From NCBI GenBank assembly GCA_964538875.1, contig CAZIHO010000083.1:1-16121 (forward strand): a DNA stretch of 16,121 nt. Reading direction: 5' to 3'. This DNA is from CAZIHO01 sp964538875. GTDB lineage: Bacteria; Pseudomonadota; Gammaproteobacteria; Chromatiales; Chromatiaceae. The notes below the pieces were generated by a model. The model did not search any database. It had not been told where the DNA came from and saw nothing but the letters and a program-made list of their open reading frames with translations. The stretch's first letter is position 1. Every line of letters starts with the position of its first letter. Of the stretch, positions 1-6,732 are shown piece by piece. The position numbers and the translations under genes are program-made.

Positions 1-12
1 GCGTAGCACCAA

Positions 13-49
13 CAAAAAAGGGATTACGGCAATAGCTCGTAACCCCTTG
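13..49 (-). terminator. Rho-independent terminator of tRNA-Phe
   Basis: Read on the minus strand, a 10-bp stem (arms at 38-47 and 19-28, one G-U pair, 9-nt loop) is followed at once by six U residues (complement of 14-19). It begins 9 nt after the CCA end of tRNA-Phe, which makes it a good intrinsic terminator for a single-gene tRNA transcript. Confidence 0.85.
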
Positions 50-56
50 ATTTATT

Positions 57-132
57 TGGTGCCCAGGGACGGAATTGAACCGCCGACACGGGGATTTTCA
101 GTCCCCTGCTCTACCGACTGAGCTACCTGGGC
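57..132 (-). tRNA. tRNA-Phe (anticodon GAA)
   Basis: The 76-nt cloverleaf is complete on the minus strand. The acceptor stem GCCCAGG pairs with CCTGGGC, the discriminator is A and the CCA end is encoded. The anticodon stem GGGGA/TCCCC encloses the loop CTGAAAA, so the anticodon is GAA (phenylalanine). The T-arm carries GTTCAATTC. The D-loop contains GG followed by T at position 20, the usual substrate position of DusA, whose gene starts 136 bp away on the other strand. The gene has its own promoter and terminator and appears to be transcribed alone. Confidence 0.97.
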
Positions 133-148
133 GCTCGTAAAGGCGGGT

Positions 149-177
149 ATTAAACCTGCCTACCGACTTGAAGTCAA
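149..177 (-). promoter_or_regulatory. sigma70-type promoter of tRNA-Phe
   Basis: On the minus strand TTGACT (complement of 172-177) lies 17 bp from TTTAAT (complement of 149-154), and the tRNA 5' end is 16 nt further on. Spacing and hexamers fit a sigma70 promoter. The -35 box lies in a short inverted repeat (CTTGA/TCAAG, 167-178) in the spacer shared with divergent dusA. GC-rich sequence follows the -10 box, as is common in stringently controlled tRNA promoters; that regulation is inferred. Confidence 0.75.
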
Positions 178-267
178 GCCATAGTCCCTCTTATCCGGCC
201 GGCCGGGGGCTTACCCTGGTCGCGCGGGGGGCTGGTACAGAAAGCAGGTCATTTTGGGAGGGGTGGT

Positions 268-1236
268 TTGGCGGTTCTTGAACGTAAATTGTCGGTGGCG
301 CCCATGCTGGACCGCACGGATCGGTTCTGCCGGTATTTTCTGCGGCTGATCAGCCGGCGTACGCTGCTGTACACGGAGATGGTGACCACCGGCGCCCTAT
401 TGCACGGGGATCCGGCCCGGTGGCTGGATTTCGACCCGGCGGAGCATCCCCTGGCGTTACAGTTGGCGGGGAGTGATCCGGCGGCGTTGGCAGCCAGCGC
501 CCGCCTGGGGGAGCAATGGGGTTATGACGAGATCAATCTCAACCTGGGTTGTCCGTCGCCGCGGGTGCAGGTGGGGCGTTTCGGCGCCTGTCTGATGGCG
601 GAGCCGGCCTTGGTGGCCGAGTGCATGACCGCTCTGTTGGACGCGGTGCGCCTTCCGGTGACGCTCAAGTTGCGGCTCGGTATCGATGACCGGGATAGCT
701 ACGGGGAGTTGTGCGATTTCGTGGGTACCCAGGCGGCGGCCGGGGTGGGGATTTTTATCGTGCATGCCCGCAAGGCGTGGTTGCAGGGGTTGTCACCCAA
801 GGAGAACCGGGCGGTTCCGCCCCTGCGCTATGACTGGGTGCGACGCCTGAAACAGGATTTTCCGGCCTTGACCATCGTCATCAACGGGGGAATCGATACC
901 TTGGACCAGGCTCTGGACCTACTGGATGGCCTGGACGGGGTGATGATCGGGCGCGCCGCCTATTCGGACCCCTGGATTCTGGCGGAGGCGGACCGCCGGA
1001 TTTACGGGCAGCCGACGCCGGTGCCAGATCGCCGCCAGGTGTTGGAAGCCTATATCCCGTTCGTGGAGCGGCAGTTGGCCCAAGGGGTAGGGCTGGGCTG
1101 GCTGGTGCGGCCAATCATGGGCTTGTTTCAGGGGGTGCCAGGGGCCCGGGTCTGGCGGCGGCGCTTGAGCGACGGACTCCAACAGACCGGGGACGCCGGG
1201 GATCTGTTGCGAGCGGCGGCGGCCGGTACCGGGTGA
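268..1236 (+). CDS. dusA: tRNA-dihydrouridine(20/20a) synthase DusA
   Basis: This is an FMN- and NADPH-dependent enzyme that reduces uridine 20 (and 20a) of tRNA to dihydrouridine in the cytoplasm. The N-terminus SVAPMLDRTDRFCRYFLRL is the DusA-type signature of the FMN-binding TIM barrel. The catalytic cysteine lies in the GRFGACLM motif. FMN phosphate-binding motifs follow (INGGID and GVMIGRAAYSDPW). The 322-residue length is normal for the family. The start is TTG at 268, supported by a strong ribosome-binding site (GGGAGGGG at 256-263); the first in-frame ATG (304) would cut into the conserved VAPMLD segment. The gene is transcribed away from tRNA-Phe, a plausible substrate. I saw no clear promoter hexamers. 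Subfamily DusA, rather than DusB or DusC, is assigned with high confidence from the N-terminal motif. Confidence 0.95.
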   Translation: MAVLERKLSVAPMLDRTDRFCRYFLRLISRRTLLYTEMVTTGALLHGDPARWLDFDPAEHPLALQLAGSDPAALAASARLGEQWGYDEINLNLGCPSPRVQVGRFGACLMAEPALVAECMTALLDAVRLPVTLKLRLGIDDRDSYGELCDFVGTQAAAGVGIFIVHARKAWLQGLSPKENRAVPPLRYDWVRRLKQDFPALTIVINGGIDTLDQALDLLDGLDGVMIGRAAYSDPWILAEADRRIYGQPTPVPDRRQVLEAYIPFVERQLAQGVGLGWLVRPIMGLFQGVPGARVWRRRLSDGLQQTGDAGDLLRAAAAGTG

Positions 1237-1242
1237 GGGTAT

Positions 1243-1256
1243 GCCGGCCGTCCGGC
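1243..1256. terminator. Hairpin between convergent dusA and kinase gene
   Basis: GCCGG-CCGT-CCGGC is a perfect 5-bp stem with a 4-nt loop lying between the convergent stops of dusA (1236) and the minus-strand kinase gene (1262). No U-tract follows on either strand, so intrinsic termination would be weak. A role as a bidirectional stop or 3' stabiliser is inferred from position. Confidence 0.35.
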
Positions 1257-1261
1257 TTGGA

Positions 1262-2830
1262 TCAGCCGTTGGCCAGATAGTCCTGAATCCGCTCCAGGGG
1301 CAGGGGGGTTAGGGCGTCCAGAGTCATGGCGTGGGCGCGCTCTTGGTCGGACAGGGGTTCCCGGCTGCGCAATTGCTGTTCCAGGATTTCCACGTTAGCT
1401 TCCGAGGCGTCGGTGCCCATGGCTTGACGCAGATTGACCCGTGCCCGCAGTTGTTCCACGGATGCGTCCAGGGACAGGATCAGGAACGGGCAGCCCAGGT
1501 TGACGGCTAGCTTATGAAAGGCGTCCCGTTGGCTGTGCTTGAGGAAGGTGGCGTCCACTAGGGCGCCGTACCCGGCCTTGACGATGGTGCGGGCCAAATC
1601 CTGTAGGCGGGCATAGGTTTGGCTGGTGGCGTCGGCCAGGTAGATGCCGCCGTCCCGGGCCGATCCGGAGCGCTCCTGGGGCGCCAGCCCGAACAGACGT
1701 TTGCGCTCCACGTCGGAGCGTACTCGGATGGCCGGCATCTGTTCCAGCAGCGCGCCGCTAGCCAGGGTCTTGCCCGACCCGGATACGCCATGGGTGATGA
1801 TGAGGGCGGTTTTGCGGGGCTGGATATAGCCCTCCGCCAGGGCCAGATAACGGCCATATTCCGCCAGCACGGCGGCCCGTTCCTGGTCGCCAAGGCCCGC
1901 CTGTCCGAGCCGGATGGCGGTGACCTTGGCCCGTACCAGCGCCCGGTACACCTTGTAGAAGTCGATCAGGGGCACCGCCGGATAGTCGCCACTCAGTTCC
2001 AGGTAGTGGTTGAGGGCGCGCCGGGCCAATCCAGTGTGGCCAGCCTGTTCCAGGTCCATGACCAGGAACGCCACTTCGTTGATGGTGTCGATCCAACGCA
2101 GGTCCGGGTTGAACTCGATGCCGTCGAAAATGGCCACTTCGCCGTCTACCAGGGCGATGTTGCCCAGGTGCATGTCGCCGTGGCATTCCCGGATGTGGCC
2201 CTGGTCCTTGCGTTGGCGCAGCAGGGGGGTGAGGTGCTCCCAGCGGGCGCGGGTCCAGGCTTCCAGGGGTTCCAGGCGTGCCAGTTCCTTGGGGTCGTCT
2301 ACCAGGCCCCGGATCTGGTCGAAATTTTGTCCCATGGGGAAGAAGACTTGCTCCGGATTGCCGAACTCGCTGGCCGGGTCGGCGCCGGGAATGGTCTGGT
2401 GGAACTGGGCGGCCCGGGCAGCGATGCGGTCGATGAGGCTCGCGGTGATGGGTTGGCCGCTCAGCAGGGCTTCCTGGGGGAAGCGGCGCATCTTGACCGC
2501 GTAATCCAGGATCGGACCCTCGCCACCGAAGCGGGGATCTTCCAGGGTCCCGGTGATGGGCACCACTTGCAGGTAGATGCTTGGCGCCAGGCGGCTATTG
2601 AGCCGCAGCTCCTCGGCGCAACAATGGTGGCGCCGTTCCAGGGTGGAAAAGTCCAGAAAGCCCAGATCCAGGGGCTTCTTGATTTTATAGGCGAAGTCAC
2701 CGGCCAGGAGCACATGGGAGATGTGGGTCTGGAGGTGGCGCAGGTCATCCATGGGATGGTCGAACGCGGCCGGTCGCTTGAGGGCCTCCATCAGTTGGGC
2801 CTGGGTCGGAAGGTCGAGTTCGCTCTGCAT
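1262..2830 (-). CDS. Fused aminoglycoside-phosphotransferase-like / P-loop kinase protein
   Basis: This is a 522-residue soluble two-domain protein. Residues about 25-335 resemble the protein-kinase-like (APH/CHK) fold: YKIKKPLDLGFLDFS near 48-62, the catalytic-loop motif HGDMHLGN at 217-224, and the metal-binding IFDG at about 234-237. Residues about 340-520 form an AAA_33/zeta-like P-loop domain with Walker A GVSGSGKT at 348-355, RSDVERKR at about 371-378 and LVDATF at about 424-429. The family (COG2187 joined to COG0645) is widespread, but its substrate is unknown to me; small-molecule or nucleotide phosphorylation is only a guess. The ATG at 2830 is chosen because AGGGGAA lies 7 nt upstream and homology starts there. 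An upstream extension of 23 codons is proline- and arginine-rich and looks non-coding. The gene is convergent with dusA and divergent from the DUF2892 gene. Confidence 0.85.
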   Translation of the reverse strand: MQSELDLPTQAQLMEALKRPAAFDHPMDDLRHLQTHISHVLLAGDFAYKIKKPLDLGFLDFSTLERRHHCCAEELRLNSRLAPSIYLQVVPITGTLEDPRFGGEGPILDYAVKMRRFPQEALLSGQPITASLIDRIAARAAQFHQTIPGADPASEFGNPEQVFFPMGQNFDQIRGLVDDPKELARLEPLEAWTRARWEHLTPLLRQRKDQGHIRECHGDMHLGNIALVDGEVAIFDGIEFNPDLRWIDTINEVAFLVMDLEQAGHTGLARRALNHYLELSGDYPAVPLIDFYKVYRALVRAKVTAIRLGQAGLGDQERAAVLAEYGRYLALAEGYIQPRKTALIITHGVSGSGKTLASGALLEQMPAIRVRSDVERKRLFGLAPQERSGSARDGGIYLADATSQTYARLQDLARTIVKAGYGALVDATFLKHSQRDAFHKLAVNLGCPFLILSLDASVEQLRARVNLRQAMGTDASEANVEILEQQLRSREPLSDQERAHAMTLDALTPLPLERIQDYLANG

Positions 2831-2937
2831 CTTGGGTTCCCCTGGGTGCCGCCGGCTGGGCGGGTTTGGTGGCTTGACTGGTCGCGGCGCACACGGCACC
2901 GACCGGCAATTTGGGTATCGAAACGAGGAGGTCTAGC

Positions 2938-2957
2938 TTAGCCAGGTCCTGGGCTAA
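2938..2957. repeat. Inverted repeat in divergent spacer
   Basis: TTAGCC (2938-2943) and GGCTAA (2952-2957) form a perfect 6-bp inverted repeat around an 8-nt centre that itself contains AGG/CCT. It lies between the divergent kinase and DUF2892 genes. It could be an operator shared by both; no regulator is known from the sequence. Confidence 0.4.
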
Positions 2958-2977
2958 ACGCTATCCGGCGCCAGTAG

Positions 2978-3006
2978 TTGATCGGGCGGTTCGGGTTTTC
3001 TACCAT
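2978..3006 (+). promoter_or_regulatory. Possible sigma70 promoter of DUF2892 gene
   Basis: TTGATC (2978-2983) and TACCAT (3001-3006) are 17 bp apart, and each matches four of six consensus bases. The start codon is 59 bp downstream of the -10 box. This is a weak match, supported mainly by position. Confidence 0.35.
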
Positions 3007-3064
3007 GGGGCTGGTTCCAAATGGGGCGCCAATCCGGGCGCCTGCGGTCACGAGGAGGTTTCTG

Positions 3065-3265
3065 ATGTCCATCGAACGCGTCATTTTGGCTTTTGCCGGT
3101 GCCATGATTCTGTTATCCCTGGCCCTGGCCCACTGGCATCATCTCAACTGGCTGTGGTTTACCGCCTTCGTCGGCGCCAACCTGCTGCAGTCCGCCTTTA
3201 CCGGCTTTTGTCCCCTGGCGGCCATCTTGAAAAAGCTGGGCTTCGCGCCGGGCAGCGCTTTTTAA
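3065..3265 (+). CDS. DUF2892-family small inner-membrane protein
   Basis: This is a 66-residue protein with two hydrophobic segments: VILAFAGAMILLSLALA (about 5-21) and the NWLWFTAFVGANLLQSAF stretch (about 27-44). The end, GFCPLAAILKKLGF, is the hallmark of DUF2892, the membrane module also found at the C-terminus of YgaP-like rhodanese proteins. The conserved Cys in GFCP is often associated with sulfur or redox chemistry in that family, but no function is established for the stand-alone form. The ATG at 3065 is preceded by an excellent ribosome-binding site (GAGGAGG, 3052-3058, 6 nt spacing), which favours it over earlier in-frame starts with no such site. The gene converges on znuB with only 8 bp between the stop codons. 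Confidence 0.85.
   Translation: MSIERVILAFAGAMILLSLALAHWHHLNWLWFTAFVGANLLQSAFTGFCPLAAILKKLGFAPGSAF
3245..3263 (+). terminator. Possible terminator overlapping end of DUF2892 gene
   Basis: GCGC-CGGGCA-GCGC followed directly by five T residues forms a short terminator-like structure that overlaps the last codons of the DUF2892 gene. The 4-bp stem is short, but the convergent znuB gene begins its stop 8 bp later, leaving no other room for a terminator. Confidence 0.35.
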
Positions 3266-3273
3266 CTTGATAG

Positions 3274-4125
3274 TCAGCGGTGCGCGCCGGCCTGGGCTTT
3301 GCCTCGGCGGCGCGCCAGGGTCCGGTGGGCGAAGGCGGCGATCAGGTAGGTGCCACCGGCCAGCAGGATGATGGTGGGTCCAGGGGGCAAGTCCGGTGCA
3401 TAGGACAGGGCCAGCCCGGAACTGGTGAGCAAGGCGCCCAACAGGGTAGACACCAGCATCATGCGGCCCAGGGAATGCACGAAGAAGCCCGCGGTGGCCG
3501 CCGGCAGGGTGAGCAGGGCGATGACCAGGATCAGCCCCACCACCTGAATCAACAACACCAGGGTGATGGCCACCAGGCACAATAGCAGCAGGTAGAAAAA
3601 GGAAACCGGCACGCCGCGCAGGCGGGCAAATTCCTCGTCGAACGCCACCGCCACGAACTGGCGAAAATAAAGTCCCACCACCAGCACCAGCAGCAGGTCC
3701 ATGCCCAGCATGAAACCCAGGTCTGAGGTGGGTACCAGCAGGATGTTGCCGAACAGGTAACTCATCAGATCGGTGGCGTAGCCGGGGGTTTTGGCGATGA
3801 ACAAAATACCTACCGCCATGCCCACCGACCAGGTGGCGCCAATCAGAGTGTCCTCCTGGGTGCGCCAGCGCAGGCGTACGCCGCCCACCAGCAGGGCCGC
3901 GCCTACCGCCGCACCGATGGCGCCGAGGCGGGGCGAGAAGCCGAAGTAGAGGGCCGCGCCCATGCCAGCCAATACCGTGTGGGCAATGCCGCCGGCTAGG
4001 TAGCCGATCCGCTTGACCACCACGAACGGCCCCATGACGCCGCACGCCAGGCTAGCCAGCAGGCCCGCCACCAGTGCGGTGCGCAGGAATTGGTGCTCCC
4101 CGAGGGCTCTAATGAATTCTTCCAT
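3274..4125 (-). CDS. znuB: Zinc/manganese-type ABC transporter permease ZnuB
   Basis: This is a membrane permease of the ABC-3 family (ZnuB/MntB type), 283 residues from the chosen start and in the usual range. It is almost entirely hydrophobic, with about eight predicted membrane segments. Family features include FVVVKRIGYLAGGIAHTVLAG near the N-terminus (segment 1-2 loop) and FDEEFARLRGVPV in the middle, the coupling loop expected to contact ZnuC. The ATG at 4125 (MEEFIRALGEHQF) overlaps the 3' end of znuC by 17 bp, which indicates translational coupling; the ribosome-binding site is weak. A start 42 nt earlier would add an untypical 14-residue leader. The gene is last in the znuACB operon. 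Zinc is the most likely metal, but manganese or iron cannot be excluded from the permease alone. Confidence 0.88.
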   Translation of the reverse strand: MEEFIRALGEHQFLRTALVAGLLASLACGVMGPFVVVKRIGYLAGGIAHTVLAGMGAALYFGFSPRLGAIGAAVGAALLVGGVRLRWRTQEDTLIGATWSVGMAVGILFIAKTPGYATDLMSYLFGNILLVPTSDLGFMLGMDLLLVLVVGLYFRQFVAVAFDEEFARLRGVPVSFFYLLLLCLVAITLVLLIQVVGLILVIALLTLPAATAGFFVHSLGRMMLVSTLLGALLTSSGLALSYAPDLPPGPTIILLAGGTYLIAAFAHRTLARRRGKAQAGAHR

Positions 4126-4855
4126 GGGTCTTGTGGCGATGGGCGACCATGCGGACCGGGCCGCCATAGAGGTCCCGGATCAGTTGGCCGTCGATGGCGG
4201 AAGTGGGATGGCAGCTCAGGGTCCGGTTGAGGCAGGCCACCCGTTGCACGTACTCAGAAATAAAGGCTACATCATGGGACACCACCAGGATGGTCAGGCG
4301 CCGGTTTAGTTCCCGCAACTGATCGAAGATATCGCTTTCCATGCGTTGATCGATGTTGGCGGTGGGCTCGTCCAGCACCAGGATGCGGGGTTCGCAGGCC
4401 AGCGCCCGTGCTAGCAACACCCGCTGTAACTGCCCTCCGGACAGGGTGCCGATCTGGCGGCGCATCAGGCTACCGGCTTCCACCTCATCCAGGGCTTGGC
4501 GCGCCGCTGCCCGGTCCCGGGCCCTGTAACCGCCCCAGTTAGGGCCCAGCCCCAGGCGTCCCATCATCACCACCTGTTCCACGCTGATGGGAAAATCCCG
4601 GGCAAATTCCGGATACTGGGGAACATAGCCGATGGCCTTGCGGGCTAGGCGCGGGTCCTGGCCCAGCACCCGGACCCGACCGGCTTGGGGCTCCAGCAGC
4701 CCGAGAATCAGCTTGAGCAGCGTGCTTTTCCCGCCCGCATTGGGACCCACGATGCCTAGAAATTCCCCTTCCTCGACGTGCAGATAGATGCGTTGCAGAA
4801 CCGCTGACCCGCCATAGGAAAAACTCACTCCTTCCAGATCTACCACTGCGCTCAT
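4109..4855 (-). CDS. znuC: Zinc-type ABC transporter ATP-binding protein ZnuC
   Basis: This ATPase subunit powers metal import through ZnuB. All nucleotide-binding motifs are intact in the 248 residues: Walker A GPNAGGKST (37-45), Q-loop YVPQY (about 77-81), signature LSGGQ (138-142), Walker B ILVLDEP (158-164) and H-loop His194. The C-terminal tail HRHKTHGRIH (239-248) carries four histidines; His-rich tails are seen in some ZnuC proteins and may sense or bind zinc. The ATG overlaps the znuA stop as ATGA (4852-4855), and the 3' end overlaps znuB, so the three genes are translated as a coupled unit. The overall motif set is typical of the zinc/manganese group, and zinc is favoured by the His-rich parts of both ZnuA and ZnuC. 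Confidence 0.9.
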   Translation of the reverse strand: MSAVVDLEGVSFSYGGSAVLQRIYLHVEEGEFLGIVGPNAGGKSTLLKLILGLLEPQAGRVRVLGQDPRLARKAIGYVPQYPEFARDFPISVEQVVMMGRLGLGPNWGGYRARDRAAARQALDEVEAGSLMRRQIGTLSGGQLQRVLLARALACEPRILVLDEPTANIDQRMESDIFDQLRELNRRLTILVVSHDVAFISEYVQRVACLNRTLSCHPTSAIDGQLIRDLYGGPVRMVAHRHKTHGRIH

Positions 4856-5727
4856 GGCCGCGCCGCCTCCACCAGTAACCAGGCTGCGCGGCGCAGGTTA
4901 GCGGCATAATCCGGCGCCAGGTCGTCCAGGACCTCTATCCGACCGCCAATGGCCTGGGCCAAGGTCTCGGCCGGCTTCGGATTGAACTGGGGTTGCACGA
5001 AAATGACCTTGAGACCGTCCCGGCGTGCCTCATCCACCAACTCTGCCAGGGCCTGGGCGCCCGGTTCCTTGCCATCCCGTTCCACCGGGATTTGCACCAG
5101 TCCATAGGTGTCCGCGAAGTAGCCCCAGGCGGGGTGAAGTACCAGAAAACGGCGCTGGGGTAAATCCTGCAAGCTGGCCCGCAGTTCTTGGTCTAAACGG
5201 TCCAGTTCCTCTGTGAATTGGCGATAGCCGGCGGCGAAAGCCGCTTCTTGACTGGGCCGTAATTGGGTCAATTGGTCCCGGATGGCGGCACTCATCTGTT
5301 TGACCAGGGGTGGGCTGGTCCACACATGGGGGTCCTTTTCCTCGTGGGCGTCCGCCGGGTCGTCGGTATGCTGGTGATCCGCGTCCCGCAGGGGTAGTCC
5401 TTCCCGGAGATCCAGAATCTTCATGCGAGAATTGACCGCCAGGGTCCGGTCCATCCAGGCATTCTCAAAGGCGACGCCGGTACGGACGAACAGGTCCGAG
5501 TCGGCGAGGGCAGCGATTTGCCGGGGCGAGGGTTCAAAGTTTTCTGCGCCGCGACCCGGTGGCAGCAGCACCTGAACCTGAACCTGGTCCCCTCCCAACG
5601 CGGTGACGAAGGTCTGCAAGGGCGCAATGCTGACCATCACCCGTAACGGCCCATCGCCGGCGGCGTGGGAAGCACCCCACCAGCACAGACCGATGCAAAA
5701 TAGCCAGGTACGCCCGAGGCGCATCAT
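4852..5727 (-). CDS. znuA: Periplasmic metal-binding protein, ZnuA-like
   Basis: This is the solute-binding component of the metal importer, 291 residues. Residues 1 to about 22 form a cleavable signal peptide ending ASHA; there is no lipobox cysteine, so it should be a free periplasmic protein. The fold is that of the cluster A-I (TroA/ZnuA) family: SIAPLQTFVTALGG near 33-46, a short His/Asp-rich loop at about 114-134, DPHVWTSP with ligand His134, LHPAWGYF with ligand His198, and an acidic ligand at about Asp268/269. At the position where the family usually has its first ligand histidine (PHxYEP type), this protein has Glu62 in GAENFEPSP. The start is one of two tandem ATGs (5725-5727 and 5722-5724) behind AAGGTGGGG. 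It is the first gene of the operon. Zinc specificity is probable but not proven. Confidence 0.85.
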   Translation of the reverse strand: MMRLGRTWLFCIGLCWWGASHAAGDGPLRVMVSIAPLQTFVTALGGDQVQVQVLLPPGRGAENFEPSPRQIAALADSDLFVRTGVAFENAWMDRTLAVNSRMKILDLREGLPLRDADHQHTDDPADAHEEKDPHVWTSPPLVKQMSAAIRDQLTQLRPSQEAAFAAGYRQFTEELDRLDQELRASLQDLPQRRFLVLHPAWGYFADTYGLVQIPVERDGKEPGAQALAELVDEARRDGLKVIFVQPQFNPKPAETLAQAIGGRIEVLDDLAPDYAANLRRAAWLLVEAARP

Positions 5728-5768
5728 TGCCCCACCTTGTCACTACCCAAGCCGCTGAATGGGCGACA

Positions 5769-5785
5769 AGTATATAGGGAAATAC
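5769..5785 (-). promoter_or_regulatory. Possible -10 box and operator upstream of znuA
   Basis: On the minus strand TATACT (complement of 5769-5774) resembles a sigma70 -10 box about 40 bp before znuA. It is overlapped by a small inverted repeat, GTAT-8-ATAC (5770-5785). No matching -35 box is clear. The site could be a regulator operator such as Zur, but it does not match the gammaproteobacterial Zur consensus that I know. Confidence 0.25.
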
Positions 5786-5844
5786 CTAATGTTGCCGGTC
5801 TCTGTACGAGGCTTGTCGGGAATGCGGTGCCGGGTGGGCGCGGG

Positions 5845-6627
5845 TTAATCGATCCAGCCCAAGTCCGGGCCGGCGGTGGGCAGTTGCCACTCGGGCGGAT
5901 AGTCCACCTGGGTGAGGGCCAGCCCGTCCGGGGGCGCGGTGATGCCGCCCTGGGTGCGGTCTCGGTACTCCAAGACCTCCTTCGCCCAACCGGGGGGGTG
6001 GTCGCCCCGGCCGATGGCGATCAGCACGCCGGCGATATTGCGCACCATGTGGTGCAAAAAGCCGTTGGCGCCGACCCGGATGCTGATTCGTTGGCCGTCC
6101 CGTGCTAGTTGCAGGTAGTGCAGGGTGCGTACCGGGCTCTTGGCTTGGCAGCCTAGCGCCCGGTAAGAACTGAAATCGTGGGTGCCAACCAAATGCACCG
6201 CCGCTTGGCGCATGGGCTCCAGGTCCAGATTGTCGTGGACCCAAGTGACTTGGCGCCTGGCCAGGGCAGGGCGGGTGGCCCGGTTGAGGATCTGGTAATG
6301 GTAATGGCGTGCCACGGCGCTGAAGCGGGCGTGGAAGGCCTCGTCCACTTCCCGCGCCCAGGTGACGCTCAGGTCGTCCGGCAGATTGACGTTGCAACCC
6401 AGGACCCAGGAGCGGGAGCGGCGCCGGGCCTGAGTATCGAAATGCACCACTTGACCCAGGGCGTGGACGCCGGTATCGGTGCGACCGGCGCAGTGCAGGC
6501 GGATGGGGTGGTCCGCGACCCGGGCAACCGCCCCTTCCAGGCAATCCTGAACAGTGCGGACGCCGGGTTGAAGTTGCCAGCCGTGGAAGTCACGCCCGTC
6601 ATATTCCACCCCCATGGCGATGCGCAT
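5845..6627 (-). CDS. truA: tRNA pseudouridine(38-40) synthase TruA
   Basis: This enzyme converts uridines 38, 39 and 40 in the anticodon stem of many tRNAs to pseudouridine, acting as a cytoplasmic dimer. Of its 260 residues, MRIAMGVEYDGRDFHGWQ is the typical start and GRTDTGVHALGQVVHF contains the catalytic Asp51. The later motifs ARHYHYQI and GFLHHMVRNIAGVLIAIGRG are also characteristic. The ATG at 6627 is chosen because the family begins exactly here; GAGG lies 11 nt upstream. A start further upstream would add 17 unrelated residues. The gene lies downstream of fimV in the order common in gammaproteobacteria, separated by a strong hairpin, so it may be read by attenuated fimV transcripts. 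No clear promoter of its own was seen. The usual next gene, trpF, is absent; the znu operon follows instead. Confidence 0.95.
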   Translation of the reverse strand: MRIAMGVEYDGRDFHGWQLQPGVRTVQDCLEGAVARVADHPIRLHCAGRTDTGVHALGQVVHFDTQARRRSRSWVLGCNVNLPDDLSVTWAREVDEAFHARFSAVARHYHYQILNRATRPALARRQVTWVHDNLDLEPMRQAAVHLVGTHDFSSYRALGCQAKSPVRTLHYLQLARDGQRISIRVGANGFLHHMVRNIAGVLIAIGRGDHPPGWAKEVLEYRDRTQGGITAPPDGLALTQVDYPPEWQLPTAGPDLGWID

Positions 6628-6668
6628 TGAGATGAATTCCTCAAAATGGGGGCCTAGGCGCAAACGAT

Positions 6669-6692
6669 AAGGGCGCACCTGAGTGCGCCCTT
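6669..6692 (-). terminator. Strong hairpin between fimV and truA
   Basis: A perfect 10-bp stem (AAGGGCGCAC/GTGCGCCCTT) with a 4-nt loop lies between fimV (ends 6733) and truA (starts 6627), both on the minus strand. On that strand it is followed by ATCGTTTG rather than a full U-tract, so it is likely a partial terminator or a 3'-end stabiliser of fimV mRNA. Confidence 0.55.
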
Positions 6693-6732
6693 GGCTGTTT
6701 CAGCGGCGGACGGGATGGTTGTGCGGCGCTCC

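Noticed and set aside
2831..2899. 23-codon upstream extension of the kinase/ATPase protein
   Set aside because: The extension is Pro/Arg-rich and lacks family similarity; the ATG at 2830 has a good ribosome-binding site.
1619..2941. Open frame of 440 codons on the plus strand opposite the kinase/ATPase gene
   Set aside because: It is fully antisense to a gene with clear domain motifs. Its translation is low-complexity (Gly, Gln, Val rich) with no recognisable motif, as expected for an antisense frame in GC-rich coding DNA.
3113..4045. Open frame of 310 codons in another minus-strand frame of znuB
   Set aside because: It is a shadow of the permease gene, with His/Gly/Arg-rich translation; the znuB frame shows the conserved family motifs.
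5728..5800. Zur-box search upstream of znuA
   Set aside because: No sequence resembling the gammaproteobacterial Zur palindrome was found; only a weak GTAT-8-ATAC repeat is present.
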